Notes under the pieces: model-generated
What the model was told of the DNA's origin: nothing
Database searches by the model: none
The model's input: only the letters and a program-made list of their open reading frames with translations
Made by a program: the position numbers and the translations under genes
In this document: positions 9,676 to 20,914 of the stretch, one piece after another
Numbering within the stretch: the stretch's first letter is position 1
Layout of the letters: each line of letters starts with the position of its first letter
Assembly (NCBI GenBank): GCA_949825045.1
Contig: OX463818.1
Coordinates: 35,108,906 to 35,172,905, forward strand
Length of the DNA: 64,000 nucleotides
Direction of reading: 5' to 3'
Source: Argyresthia goedartella
Taxonomy: Eukaryota; Arthropoda; Insecta; Lepidoptera; Argyresthiidae

Positions 9676-11926
9676 TTATTCAGGCTGTGTTTGTGTTTGG
9701 TCCTGGTTAGAAACTTGAGCTTGAGGTGTATTTTTAGTAAATTCTATGAATTGTGTTAGTATATTGTCGAAATCTTCGGTACAGTTTGTAGCGTCAGACA
9801 AGTTAAGAATCTGACATATAAATGTTTTTCGGAATGCCCTCGTGTATTGTAAGCAAGTGGGCTCCCGACAATTTCCGCCAGCCTGCCTCACGAGACCAAA
9901 GAAATTTTCCAAGCAATCATAGTTAACTCTTCGAGTGAGTAAGTAATCGTATCCCTCCGACTTCATATGATTATAAGTAACTGCCTCAGTGAATTTATTG
10001 TTACGTTGAAAGCATATATGAACTTTATGATATAGGTAACATCACGACCGTTATTTTTATTTTTAACTCTCATACCATTTAATAGATCCTGAGCTTTGTC
10101 TAGCAATTCTTCTTGGTTAGTAGTACCCCTACATGGTTTATGATAGGGTTTCGGTGAGTAAATGTTGCTTGAGTTCAGCAAACAAAGAGGTTGTTCATGG
10201 GTTCAATAAAATATGTCGTACCATTAGCAACTGTTAGAGTACCTGCCAATTCGTAATTTCGTAAAGCAGCTAGGTATCACAGAATTGCTGAACACTTGAA
10301 CGCAAAGTGGAACTTTTTGTTTTTGAAAATTATTCGGCTGTATGTGCGAATCTGTTAGACGAGGAGCTGATCGCATATCTTTAGTTTTATCTTGTTCATA
10401 CATGTTTACTCCCTCCTCCTCCCACCGAGCAGTTTTGCCGTCAAACTCAAAGTTATAATTTATCAAATTATTTCTAACGCACTTAATTAAATGAGGAACA
10501 TCAATTACGTCGTACATTTTGCGCCCATCAATCTCAAAACATGAGTTTGTTTTAGATATTCCTAATGTTTTTGAAAGTGCCAAAAAATCCGATCCTAATT
10601 CTGATACGAAAGCTCGTATATTAAATCTAAGCTGTAGATGAAGATGTTCCACTGTAGCGGTTATCCATGTTTTCAATTGATCATCAATTTTATTACTGGA
10701 TATAAAGGAAAAGCCAATAGGTTGTTTCCAATTGGAGGTTATGCCTCAGAGCATCAAGATAAAATATACCCTGCAACAACAGGTTTCTGTTGCCCATCTA
10801 CTTCCTGTAAACCTAATATTTTATCTTCCATAGTGTTATAAAATAAATTCAACTTCAGGCTCATTTCATCCATACAAAGCACACATTCTTTTTCAAAACA
10901 AGACAATTGCTTCGTAGTAGCTATTAGAACATCTCACATCTGTTGATTCACTTTAGTTTCCATTGGAAGGTACAGGGAAGCTAAAGTTGATTTGGACAAT
11001 ATTTTTTTGATTTGGATCGATAAGCAAGCGGGCTTGTGTAGTAAATATTTAAGCAAAATAATTTAAATTCTCTGCTGTATCTATTGTTTTTAGAGGTGGT
11101 TTTAAATATATTCGCGCTTTTACGATCGCGCTTAACTTAGGTGATAAAAAATTATCAAAACCTTTCAAAAATTTACTCTCAGTAACCTCTTCACATTTTT
11201 CTTCGGTTAGTTTTAGCTTCTTGCTTATTTTGGACACCTGGTTTCTGAGTTTTCTTTTACGGGGACTGTGGTCCGTCAATCTTGATAATGTCAGCGAAGT
11301 ACTATCAATACCATATTTTGTTGTACCTGTGTTCTCTGCAATTTGTGATGATGGACCTGCTAATTCATGGCAAAAATTAATGTCATTTTCGTAATCGGCA
11401 CCCCGAGGAACATCGAAAATGACACCCATATCATTATGTTTAAAAAAATACCTCCGCCATCTTGGATTTCAAAATTAATGTCATTTTCGTAATCGGCACC
11501 CCGAGGAACCTCGAAGATGACACCCACATCGATTTTCAAGAAAAATGAACGTCCGCCATCTTGGATTCCAACATGGATATCTTTTTCGTAATCAGCAACC
11601 CCAAAAACCCAGATGATGACAACTATATCATATATTTTTTAAATAATGATATGGTTGTCACTTGACATTATCTAGAAATCATAGTTTTTTTTTAAATCAT
11701 GGTCGCCATTTTGAATTTGAAAATGGATGTCATTTCTTTGTTTACACAGGCTTTTCATCCGCCATTTTGTTTACGTTGGCATGATATGACAAAAAGGTTA
11801 TAAATTAAGCACTAAAAAAAGATATATTTACCTTTCTACTGAGCGTGGAAATTTATGAAATCGCAGTTCTTTATTAATGCAAGATGACGAATTGCATTCT
11901 CGCACAGCACATGTCTTATGCACCAT
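9676..11926 (-). pseudogene. P-element/THAP9-type transposase, degenerate multi-exon gene
   Basis: Exon 1 (11926-11832) starts MVHKTCAVRECNSSSCINKE and reads on to FHKFPRSVE, the first half of a THAP zinc finger, then a GTAA donor. The second half of the finger was not found. A coiled-coil-like segment (11429-11049) contains SPRKRKLRNQVSKISKKLK. 10890-10735 encodes CVLCMDEMSLKLNLFYNTME (first catalytic Asp region of P transposase). 10676-10224 encodes VSELGSDFLALSKTLGI and VIDVPHLIKCVRNNLINYNF. 9966-9676 encodes LLTRRVNYDCLENFFGLVRQ and AGGNC, the third catalytic (Glu) block. VSELGSD has Glu where the family usually has Asp in S-D-x-G. Stops and shifts separate the pieces. Confidence 0.8.
11376..11640. 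repeat. Three roughly 97-bp direct repeats
   Basis: Units starting near 11376, 11473 and 11572 share cattttcgtaatcggcaccc, then a gaagatgacacccatatc-like stretch, then tccgccatcttggatt. The third is more diverged, and a short fourth remnant is near 11700. The first unit overlaps the start of the 11429-11049 transposase frame, so the repeat probably replaced the missing THAP second exon. Confidence 0.8.
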
Positions 11927-12114
11927 TTTAATTGTGAACAAATCAAAACATTAAAACAAGACACGCGTTAGCCCTGAAAGTCATGGCCCGAACTACCAAT
12001 AATGGCGACGTATGCAGCTCGGGCTAGCCCTACCCGCCCCTCGCCCCTCACACCCCGCACGATTGCCCTGTCTAGACAGCTTCGTCGAATGACTGTATTG
12101 GTTAATAGACTGTG

Positions 12115-12480
12115 ACAACGGTATGGATTATCACTAAGGACACCTGAGAACCTTTCTGCTGGACGTGCTAGTTGTTCGAATCCTGCTATATTAAGCGATT
12201 TTTACGAAAGACTAGAAAAAGCTTTAGATGAGCATGACCTAATGGATTCCCCGGAAAAGATATGGAACTGTGACGAAACAGGTTTGATGTTCGTAAATAA
12301 ACCTGAGAAAATTGTGACCAAAATAGGCAAAAAATACATATATAACCGCACCTATGCTGAGAAAGGTACGACAACTACAGCTCTAGCTTGCATTAATGCC
12401 GCTGGATGTTTTATTCCCCCTTTAGTAATTTTCAAAGGGGTAAGACAAATTCCAGCATTGAAAGATGGATGGATGATGGA
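12115..12480 (+). pseudogene. Pogo-like transposase, DDE half
   Basis: Directly after the P-like element the frame gives YGLSLRTPENLSAGRA, then FYERLEKALDEH, then IWNCDETGLMFVNKPEKIV. The latter contains the first catalytic Asp (CDE) of the Tigger/pogo DDE domain. It continues TYAEKGTTTTALACINAAG and PPLVIFKG. The match ends near 12475 and the frame stops at 12509-12511, so the second and third catalytic residues are absent. Together with 8340-8739 this is one gene split by the P-like element and truncated at its 3' end. Confidence 0.85.
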
Positions 12481-12529
12481 TGTTCTTGGAAAGGCTACAG
12501 TTTTTCGCTAATAATAAAAAAAATTGCCA

Positions 12530-12985
12530 AAACATGTTGTTTATTGTGTAGGTAACCATTTACTTCGCTGGTGAATTTACTGATTAATTGACAAGTATTG
12601 GTCTTCTGCTGGAATCCATATTGATTCTCATGTATGACATTATTCTGTGTTATGTATTTATTTAGCTCGTGACGTATTTTTCTATTATTTTATCTGTACA
12701 CGTTATTATAGTTTTGGCCTATAATTATTAATATCCTGATGGCTACCCTTTTTATATACCGGCCTTATGATTCCTGGTTTGAGATCGTCCGGGTACTGTG
12801 ATGTGGAGATGCATGTGTTAATTAATTGGGAAAAAATAGCCCCGGTAATACCGGGGCTATTTTTTCGTTTATACATTTTATGTCCGACGCCCTTATCCCA
12901 TCGGCGCCCGGGATTTTTTTACCATTCAAATGTTTGATTATTACGTGCACCATCCTGTCACTCACCTTTTTAAGCCTCATACACG
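12530..12985 (-). pseudogene. LINE-e reverse-transcriptase fragment
   Basis: The minus strand reads VSDRMVHVIIKHLNGKKIPG and ADGIRASDIKCINEKIAPVL. It continues with SQYPDDLKPGIIRPVYKKGS, NNYRPI and, after a shift, HENQYGFQQKTNTCQLI. These are RT motifs 0 to 2 of a Jockey/CR1-type LINE. At least two frameshifts are present and the YxDD block is missing. The sequence differs from LINE-a. About 230 bp of unassigned DNA separates it from the next element. Confidence 0.75.
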
Positions 12986-13215
12986 TTTATCAGCAAAGCG
13001 ATTTGATAGTGCGTGCTACCCCTTCTGACATATACTGGCCACTAGGAATGGGCCTGCTCTCAGACTGCCGCTGTCGATCGATGTCGATAGAAATGTAGAA
13101 AAAATAAAAACGTTACACTAAATAATAATGAAATGAGGGTGCCGTTTTTGTGCTCACTAGTTGGCGCCACTATCGAGTGAGGTCCTGAAGACGCTGGTAA
13201 AGTTAATTAGAAGTT

Positions 13216-13485
13216 AGATATAAGCTGAATATGAACTTGCATACTATATCATGCAATAATAATATACATGCAATGGATACTAACAATTTTGTTAGTAGAA
13301 ATAAATATTATTTGACTAAAGGTAAATATTACCTTCCTAGTTATTATAAAAGACAAGTAGCAAATTCGCTGTCCTATTATTTTAATATAACAGCCAAAAA
13401 TTTGGCTACACATAATGCCTCTATTGAGCATTATACTGATGTTTCAAACAAAACCTTGGAAGCTTTTTCAAGTCATTTAAATTAG
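13216..13485 (+). pseudogene. LINE-a ORF1, C-terminal fragment
   Basis: Encodes LRYKLNMNLHTISCNNNIHA through KGKYYLPSYYKRQVANSL to a stop at 13485. It matches the C-terminal part of the minus-strand ORF1 at 4245-4440. The remainder of ORF1 was lost by 5' truncation. Confidence 0.7.
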
Positions 13486-13486
13486 A

Positions 13487-16447
13487 TACAACGACAATAG
13501 AGGAAGTCTCTAGCCCGTCAAATAATATTAATAAAGTACATAATAAAAACAGAAAAATTCAATATTGTAAAATAAATGAAAAGTTTACTAATCTGGTCCA
13601 CCAAAATATTCAAGGTATTAGCAGTAAATTATTAGAGTTGGAATTGTACATGAACTCTTTTAATATTGATATTTTATGTCTAACAGAACATTGGCTAAAA
13701 ATCCATGAGCTCATGTTCAATTTCAGTAACCACCAGGTTGGTAGTTCTTTTTGCAGATCACATGCTGTTCGTGGAGGCTCTCTAATATTTCTAAATAAAC
13801 ACATAAAGTTCAAAAATCGTAATGACATAGTATGTTTATCAGTTGAAAGCCACATTGAAGTAGCATGTGTTGAATTGGAGCGCATAATTGTAATAAGCGT
13901 TTACAGCCCACCATCAGGTTCATTTGATGTTTTTGAAAAAGTCATGGATGACATATTATTTAAAGTATCAAAATCTAATAAAACTCTTATGATATGTGGA
14001 GACTTCAATGTAAATTTATTAGAAACTTACTCCCTTAGTACGAGACTAACTAACTTATTTAATTCTCACAACTTAAAGCCACTTTTCATGGAACCTACTC
14101 GAATAACTGAAACCTCAGCAAATTGTATAGACAATATATTTGCTTATCCAAATGAAAAAATTGTACTTAAAAAAATTATAAGTAATTTAAAGTCAGACCA
14201 TTTAGGTCAATACATTAGACTAGAAATTCAACTTAAAAAAAGTTCTACAAGAAAGATACAATACATATCTGTGACTGTACATCGGTTTGAAAGGTTTAAA
14301 TTGAATTGGGATAGCAAACTACCTATCAATTACTCTAATAATAACCCTAATCAGTCATATTGTAATTTTTTTTTACAAATTCAGCAATGCGTTCAATGCA
14401 GTATTTACTACCAGATCGATTGTGGTCTCAGACAAACTTAACTTTAGTAAGTGGGCCACAGTAGGTATACTTAAAAGTAGACAAAATTTATATGAATTAT
14501 ATAGTGAAAAACAATGGAATCATAGTAAAGAGTTCATGGATAAATTAAAAAAGTACTCAAAATCTTTAAAAAAGTTTGTCAAATTGCAAAATCAAATTGT
14601 ATCAGATCTAAAATAAGAAAAAGTGATATCAAAATTAAATCAACTTGGGATATAATTAAAAGTGAAACTGGAAAGGTCAGTATTAAAAACAATGAATATG
14701 AATTAAAAATTAATGATATTACTTTCAAAAATGATATTGATGTAGCTAAAGTGTTTGAATTTTTTTTTACTGACATCCCAATCTCTACTAGAAAGTCTTT
14801 AGACTCTTCCAAAGTAGTCGCTGAATCTTTGCTAAAAGACTATGTACCTAGATGTGAAAATCAATTCTCGTTTAATTATGTAGATGATAAAGATATTATT
14901 AAAGCCTTTAAATCAATAAATGTTAAGAAAACAGCAGACCTCTGGGATATTTCTGTTCATGTTGTGAAGCCCCTAATAAATGTTATTGCACTTGATTTAG
15001 CTATCATATTTAATGCTTCTATTGATGCTGGCGTGTTTCCTGATTTAATGAAACACAGTAAAATAGTATCTTTGTTTAAATCGGGTATTACATCTGACCC
15101 TTCTAACTTCAGACCGATATCGGTATTGCTTACATTTAGTAAAGTATTTGAAAAAGTAATTTTAAATCAACTTCTTACACATTTCAACACCAACAACTCC
15201 ACTGTAAACAATTTGGTTTTACACAAGGCAAATCAACTACTGATGCCGGTATTGAGTTAATATCACATATATATGATGCCTGGGAGGAGTCGCATGATGC
15301 TCTAGGAGTATTTTGCGATTTGTCTAAGGCTTTTGATTGCGTTGACCATGGGACATTGATCAGGAAATTACATCACTATGGAATCAGGGATAATTCTTTA
15401 GATCTTCTCTCTTCTTATCTAAATAACAGGATACAGAGAGTTGACATTGATGGAAAACGATCTCCAGGGTCTGTTGTTACTATGGGTGTACCGCAGGGTT
15501 CCATACTCGGGCCATTCCTGTTTTTGGTTTATATTACTGACCTGCCACATCTTGTCAGAGATAATCATGAGATTGTACTGATTGCAGATGACACTTCACT
15601 TTTGTTTAAAATGAAACGACGCAGTTTGAACTTTGACGATGTGAATAATGCAATCTCACAGGTAGTCAATTGGTTTAGTGCTAATAATCTTTTACTGAAC
15701 AATAACAAAACTAAATGTATTCGGTTTATACTCCCCAATGTTAAACAAGTCTCGGCTAATGTTAATGTTAAAGGTGAAAATTTAGAAATTGTAGATAGCA
15801 CGGTATTCCTAGGAATCACCTTAGATAATAAGCTTCAGTGGGGCCCACACATAGATAAGCTATCAAAAAAACTCAGTTCCGCAGTTTATGCAGTTAAAAA
15901 AATCCGTCTTTTTACGGACGTGGAAACAGCTAGACTAGTTTACTTCAGCTACTTCCATAGCATTATGTCTTACGGCATACTGCTGTGGGAGAACGCTGCA
16001 GACATTAACATAATATTTGTGCTGAAAAAGAGGGCTGTTCGTGCAATCTACAATGTGGGTCCCAGAGAGTCACTGCGTTGTAAATTTAAGGAAATTAACA
16101 TTATGACAGTGCCGTGTCAGTATATTTATGAAAACCTAATGTACGTCCACAAAAATATTGATAAATTTCCTAAGAATAGCAACAGGCACAATGTCAACAC
16201 TAGAAATAGGAATAAACTAGCTATACCTACTACTAGGCTCCATAAGGTTAATGTATCTTTTAAAGGGCAATGTATTCGCTTTTACAACAAAATACCTACT
16301 GAGTTACAAGAATTGTCTGTAAATAAATTTAAAAATGTTGTTAAAAATCACTTATGTAAAAAAGGTTACTACAAAATATCAGATTATGTAGAAGACAAGA
16401 AAGCTTGGGAAGGTGTTTGCTCCAATTCTGTAAAAAATAACGTATAA
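13487..16447 (+). pseudogene. LINE-a ORF2 (endonuclease-RT), frameshifted
   Basis: ORF2 follows ORF1 directly, in another frame. The endonuclease (13575-14310) contains LCLTEHWLK, then ICGDFNVNLLE and the SDH of KSDHLGQYI. Frameshifts near 14350-14420 and 14615 break the linker. RT begins near 14750: SNFRPISVLLTFSKVFEK, a shift near 15210, then FCDLSKAFDCVDHGTL (catalytic Asp), MGVPQGSILGPFLFLV, and LIADDTSLLF where Tyr/Phe of the usual FADD is Ile. The C-terminal region keeps the block AVRAIYNVGPRESLRCKFKE. It ends at TAA 16447. It encodes the nicking and reverse-transcription enzyme of the LINE and is inactive here. Confidence 0.85.
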
Positions 16448-16448
16448 A

Positions 16449-16482
16449 GCTGGAGGTTTCTAGTCGCCTCTTTGCCTCCAGC
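16449..16482 (+). promoter_or_regulatory. LINE-a 3'UTR stem-loop
   Basis: gctggagg (16449-16456) pairs perfectly with cctccagc (16475-16482) around an 18-base loop, two bases after the ORF2 stop codon. The same hairpin is preserved in the minus-strand copy (23906-23939). A stem-loop of identical geometry but different stem sequence sits in LINE-b (54333-54366). A role as RT recognition structure is inference. Confidence 0.7.
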
Positions 16483-16620
16483 ATCTAAAACATTGAGGTG
16501 ACGGAATTCAAATTGAGTTCTATATTTCCCTGTACCTTATACATGTGTTAGTTTAAGATTTGACATTCTCCAAATGTTACCTATGTGTTTCTTATGGAAA
16601 TAAACTCTTTTTGAATTTTG

Positions 16621-17107
16621 AATTTTTGAATTATTTAGGGCGTCAAAAAAGGTTTACTTACATTAAAGTCATATTTAATATGTATCTAAAACCTTGAGCA
16701 ATAAAACACAACAAAAAGGAGCTTGCTCGAAGCTTGGTAAAAAAAATGGAAGGAATCGCACATCCAATTTTTGTAAATGTCATGCAATTGATTTTTAAAT
16801 TAATTAAATACAAGCGCTGCTACTACAGAAAAGTATTTTTAATGTATTGTTTTCATCGATTTTCATGAGCTATTTAAACAAAAAAATATTTACACAACAG
16901 CATAAGGTAAATTTAAGGTAGGCACCGCATTTTCCTTGAGGCATGCTCACAATAAGTACCCTCGCAAGAAGCACTCGGGTCTAAAGTGTCTTGAGCACAG
17001 TTTCCAGTTTTTATTTTGCTGCTTATCATTTCTGCCAATAGCGGCAAACCATTACGTCCGGATTTCGGTTTTGGGAAAACTTGAACAGAAAAAAATGTAT
17101 ATAATAC
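16621..17107. other. No gene recognised
   Basis: AT-rich DNA between the LINE tail and the Gypsy-2 LTR. The last four bases, atac (17104-17107), are the Gypsy-2 target duplication. Confidence 0.5.
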
Positions 17108-17428
17108 TGTAAGGTAGGTTGTATATTGTATACGGGCCTCTTAAGAGTGGGTCTTTGGCACCGTTACTTATTTTGTAATTTTAAAAAGAAAGAGGATTGG
17201 ATGTGGAAGTCAATGTGACACACTTCACCGTAGGCTTCGGCCAGTGACTGAGCTAAATTATAGTGAGGATTAGAGTAATGGCTATCGAGCCAGTTGTGGA
17301 TCCCTTTTATAAAAAGTGTATATAACTAAAAGATCAAATGAAACAGAACGGTCTAAACTAAACAGCCTTCTTCTTTATAATTCCTGAGAGGTGCTCAGGA
17401 GTACGACATTGGTGCTAGGAGCATTACA
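17108..17428 (+). repeat. Gypsy-2 5' LTR
   Basis: Begins tgtaaggtaggttgtatatt and ends gagcattaca. It shares long blocks with the 3' LTR, for example gaagtcaatgtgacacactt and gtacgacattggtgctagga. It differs by an insert after tgtat (cgggcctcttaagag...) and by a replaced segment after aaaaagtgta. Confidence 0.85.
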
Positions 17429-17709
17429 TTAGCGGAGGCGCCAAACGGGCCGGAGAAATAGGAAGACTACTTCAGAAGGAAGGACGTCATAAAAAGTGGC
17501 GTAATAGAAGAGGATAGAGATCGTCGATCCAGACCTTGCTGAATCGAGGAAGGATCGAATGTGCATTGGGAAGTATATTTCTGTACTTAAGTTTTTATTT
17601 AGGAATTACCTTGACCTGCCAAGCGAGTGAAGAATCAATTAGAAAAATGTTGTGGGAAGATTGTTTTATAGCGGCGGACATTTTGTAAAAAAAATTATGA
17701 AATTATTTC

Positions 17710-18285
17710 ATGATGGAGGAGTTGTCAACTTGTTTTTCGGGGAGTCCTCAGGAGTCCTTTGAAGACTTTCTAGAAGACTTCAGAGATGCTGCATCGAGGA
17801 AGAAATTTATATCGTCGGAGGAATTAAAATTATTATTTCCTTCGTATTTAAAAGGTGGAGCCTTATATTTTTTTAGGGAAATTAGGGGCAGTGCCCAGAC
17901 ATTTGACGAGGTGGTGAATAAATTTAATGAGGAGTTTGGAGGCACTGACTTTGCAGAGAAGTTCTACAATGCCAAGCAAGAGAAAAGAAGTTTGTTGGAC
18001 TACTTCCATTATTTAGGGGACCTGGCGAGGAAGGCTAGAGTTACTAAAGATGACATTTTTATAACGCAATTTTTAAGAGGATTGCAAAACCATCTTAGAA
18101 ATAAATTAGTGTTGAGCCATTTTGTAGATAAGAAGGCGCTAAGGGCAGTGCTGGTACAGATGGAGAAATTAAGTCCGGGAAGTGATGATAATGTGAATGT
18201 GTTTAGGAACCCGGCCACTTTTGGACCGAATTTGGCCCATAGCAATAGAGGGGGGGGGGGGGGGGGGGGGGGGGAGACAGGCTGA
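17710..18285 (+). pseudogene. Gypsy-2 Gag
   Basis: A 191-codon frame starting MMEELSTCFSGSPQESFEDF with a retrotransposon capsid-type region (AEKFYNAKQEKRSLLDYFHY, then QFLRGLQNHLRNKLVLSHF). It runs into an uninterrupted 25-G run (18250-18274), which encodes a glycine string and leads straight to a stop. Downstream sequence in another frame (HIRPSTNNYNLRPRQADF) looks like the missing Gag tail, so the G-run has probably caused a frameshift. Gag would package the element RNA in cytoplasmic particles. No zinc knuckle is visible. Confidence 0.8.
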
Positions 18286-18472
18286 ATGTTTCGCCGTCGA
18301 CAAGTGGTCAGGAACCACATATTAGACCTAGTACTAATAATTATAATTTGCGTCCTAGGCAAGCGGATTTTGCAACACGTCGTCGCTAGAGCCCGATAGC
18401 GGTGACCAGGCTGACCTGTGGAATGAGGGCCTCAGACGAGCTCAGCAGCTTAGCACAGAAGCGGAATGACCA

Positions 18473-20914
18473 ATGGGGAAGATCGTCGCAGTCGAGGCGG
18501 ATCAGCAGGTCAGACCATTAGTTTTATTAAATTCTTCAAATATAAATGTGGTAGCTCTTTTAGATACAGGCGCTACAGCTTCATGCATCAGCCCAGCCGT
18601 GGCAGGTCAAGTGGGTGCGAGATGTATGCAAGAAGAGAAGAGACGGGTTAAGGCGGTAAATGGAAGTTTGCTGCAAATTGTAGGGAAATGTGTTATAGAT
18701 TTTAGTTTGGACAATTTTAGCTTTTCACAGGAATTTTTAGTAGTAACTGATTTGAATTGTAGCATTATTTTAGGGGTGGATTTTTTAATAAAGAACGGTA
18801 TGAATATTGATTTTGTTCATTCGTGTATGAGTTTTTTCCAGGGAAAAATACCGTTTTTCAATAATTTCCACACGAAACAAAACACGACGCCGGTAAAACG
18901 AAATGTCATGTGCGTAGGGATTCTTTCAAAACGAAAGATAGGGTCGGACTTTCTAGACGGTTCTAGAAGGAAACAAGTGAACTTCGGGGAAACCACGGTT
19001 ATCGAGGATCGTGATGTGATAAATTCTATCGACTTTCAGGAGCTAAGAAAGGGCGATTACGTTTATTTCTCGGGGTTATCGGATTCGTGCGAATTTGCGT
19101 TAGGGGTAGAAGATAAACGGTTTATTGTAAATGAGGATTTATGTGAGAATGATAAGCGGGTATTATTGGCGTTGTTGGATAGGAATGCCGCGGTCGATAT
19201 TAAGACTTATGATGAAGAGCCGGTTCATTGTCACCCGTATCGAGTTTCGCCGGTGCAACGAGAAATTATTGAGGAGCAGGTCGCGGAGATGTTGAAATTA
19301 GGTGTTATTAGGGAATCCACTAGTTCTTATGCTGCGCCCGTTGTGTTAATTAAAAAGCCCGATGATTCATGGAGGTTTTATATAGATTATCGGAAATTAA
19401 ATAAGAAAATTTGTAGGGATAGTTATCCTATTCCGCGGATAGAAGACATTGTCGTTAGTTTGGCCGGGGCCAAGTATTTTGCGGAGTTAGATCTCAATTC
19501 AGGTTATTGGCAGACGGTTATTACGGAAGGTAGGCATAAAACGGCTTTCGTCACGACCACGGGTCTTTATGAATTTAACTTTGTTCCGTTCGGTTTGGCA
19601 ACGAGTCAAGCGGTTTTCCGACGGATGATGGATAAAGTTTTAGCGGATTTAAGATTTAAAGGGGTTATGGTTTACGTAGACAATGTGATTGTGTATGGTA
19701 GAACGTTCGAGGAGTTTACCGATACGTTGCAGAAAGTTTTTGGGCGGTTTAGAGAAGCGAACTTGACCTTAAAGCCATCCAAATGTAAATTCGGTTTTTG
19801 CGAGATTGAGATGCTAGGTTATCTAATCTCGAATGAAGGAGTAAAACCTAGTGAGAAAAAGCTGAAGGCTATGCAACAGGTTCCAACTCCCACATCTACG
19901 AAGGAGGTCAAACAATTATTAGGTTTATTTTCTTATTATAGAAAATTTGTATCGAATTTTGCGAGAATATCGTTGCCTCTCACTAAATTATTGAAAAAGG
20001 GGGTAAAGTTTCAATGGAATGAAGAATTGCAGAATTTGTTCGAGTATATTAAGAAGGTTATGTGTAGTGCGCCAATACTTTCCTATTATTCGGGGGATAA
20101 GTCGGTCACTACGAGAGTTTATGTGGATGCGTCTAACGAGGCGTTGGGTGCAGTATTGATGCAGGGCGTTGAAAAAATGAGTCCGGTTGCCTATGCGTCT
20201 AGGAAGTTAACGGATGCGGAGAAAAAATATAGTACGACGGAGAAAGAGTGTCTGGGGTTAGTATGGGCGTTAAGGCACTATAGGCATTATCTTTGGGGAT
20301 CGTATTTTCAGGTTGTTACAGACCATAGCGCGTTATGTTGGTTACAGTCGAAAAAAGATATGTCTGGTAGGTTAGCGCGATGGGCGTTAGCGATACAAGA
20401 ATGGGATTACAAGATAGTTCATTGCTCGGGGAAAAGCAATGTAGTGGCAGATTTTTTGAGTAGGAATCCGCTATTGGAAGAAGGGAAACGGGAAACAGAA
20501 GGACCTCAGTCTTCTTCTCATTCTGAACCTGATGACGATGGTTTGGAAGTTTTTAGTATTAATGTAGAGTCGTTACAGGCGGATCAAGAGAACGATTCAT
20601 TTTGTAGTAGATGGTTAACGCGGTTGAGCGAACGTCCGGAAGCGTGGCGTAGCGGTTTTTGTTTGAGAAATAATTTATTATATAAAAGCGTAAGTAGAGA
20701 TGGAGAAATTAGGGAGATATTAGTATTGCCTAGGTCTTTGTTTCAAAATGTAATGAATGAATTACATAATGAGGCGTGGACAGGAGGTCATTTGGGTCTC
20801 GCAAAGACGTGGAAGAGGTTTCGGTCGAAATATTTAATGCCGAAAGCCGTTAAGGAGATAGAGCGTTATATAGCTTCGTGCGTGCCGTGTCAAGAAAGGA
20901 AATTAGGTAGGTAA
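18473..20914 (+). pseudogene. Gypsy-2 protease-RT-RNase H, catalytic YVDN, integrase truncated
   Basis: An open 813-codon frame. Protease: ALLDTGATASCIS near residues 48-60. RT: WRFYIDYRKLN, AELDLNSGYWQ (first Asp) and VYVDNVIVYG, where residue 404 is Asn instead of the second Asp of YxDD. The neighbouring FGLATSQAVFRRMMD also deviates from the usual FGLxNAPATF. RNase H: YVDASNEALGAVLMQ and VTDHSALCWLQ. The integrase zinc-binding domain (H..H..CVPCQERK) is present, then a stop follows at 20914. The frame looks intact but an RT lacking that Asp should not polymerise. ATG 18473 is the first start in frame. Confidence 0.9.

Larger units (their letters stand above)
8740..12114 (-). mobile_element. 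P-like (THAP-type) DNA transposon, 3375 bp
   Basis: It begins cacagtgta and its right end is the inverse complement of cacagtcta, with imperfect terminal similarity over roughly 30 bp. Direct copies of acaacgg flank it (8733-8739 and 12115-12121). Removing the insert with one copy of that word restores the pogo-like reading frame exactly, so the ends are secure. It carries a P-type transposase gene on the minus strand, in several broken exons, and three direct repeats. P elements normally make 8-bp duplications; here 7 bases match. Confidence 0.85.
13214..16620 (+). mobile_element. LINE-a, 5'-truncated, with 3' end
   Basis: It starts inside ORF1 (ttagatataagctgaatatg, homologous to the minus-strand copy at 4250-4400) and runs through endonuclease and RT to a 3' tail of repeated ttttgaatt words near 16600-16620. 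The 5' truncation is typical of target-primed reverse transcription. No target duplication was recognised. Motifs GVPQGSILGP and ADDTSLLF place it in the broad CR1/Jockey group; finer placement needs a tree. Confidence 0.85.

Noticed and set aside
12840..12866. Rho-independent-terminator-like hairpin (agccccggtaataccggggct then ttttt)
   Set aside because: It lies within the LINE-e RT coding remnant (minus-strand frame continues through it) in a eukaryotic context; chance palindrome.
13050..13213. Possible SINE or tRNA-derived element left of LINE-a
   Set aside because: No A/B box pair, tail or duplication could be made out.
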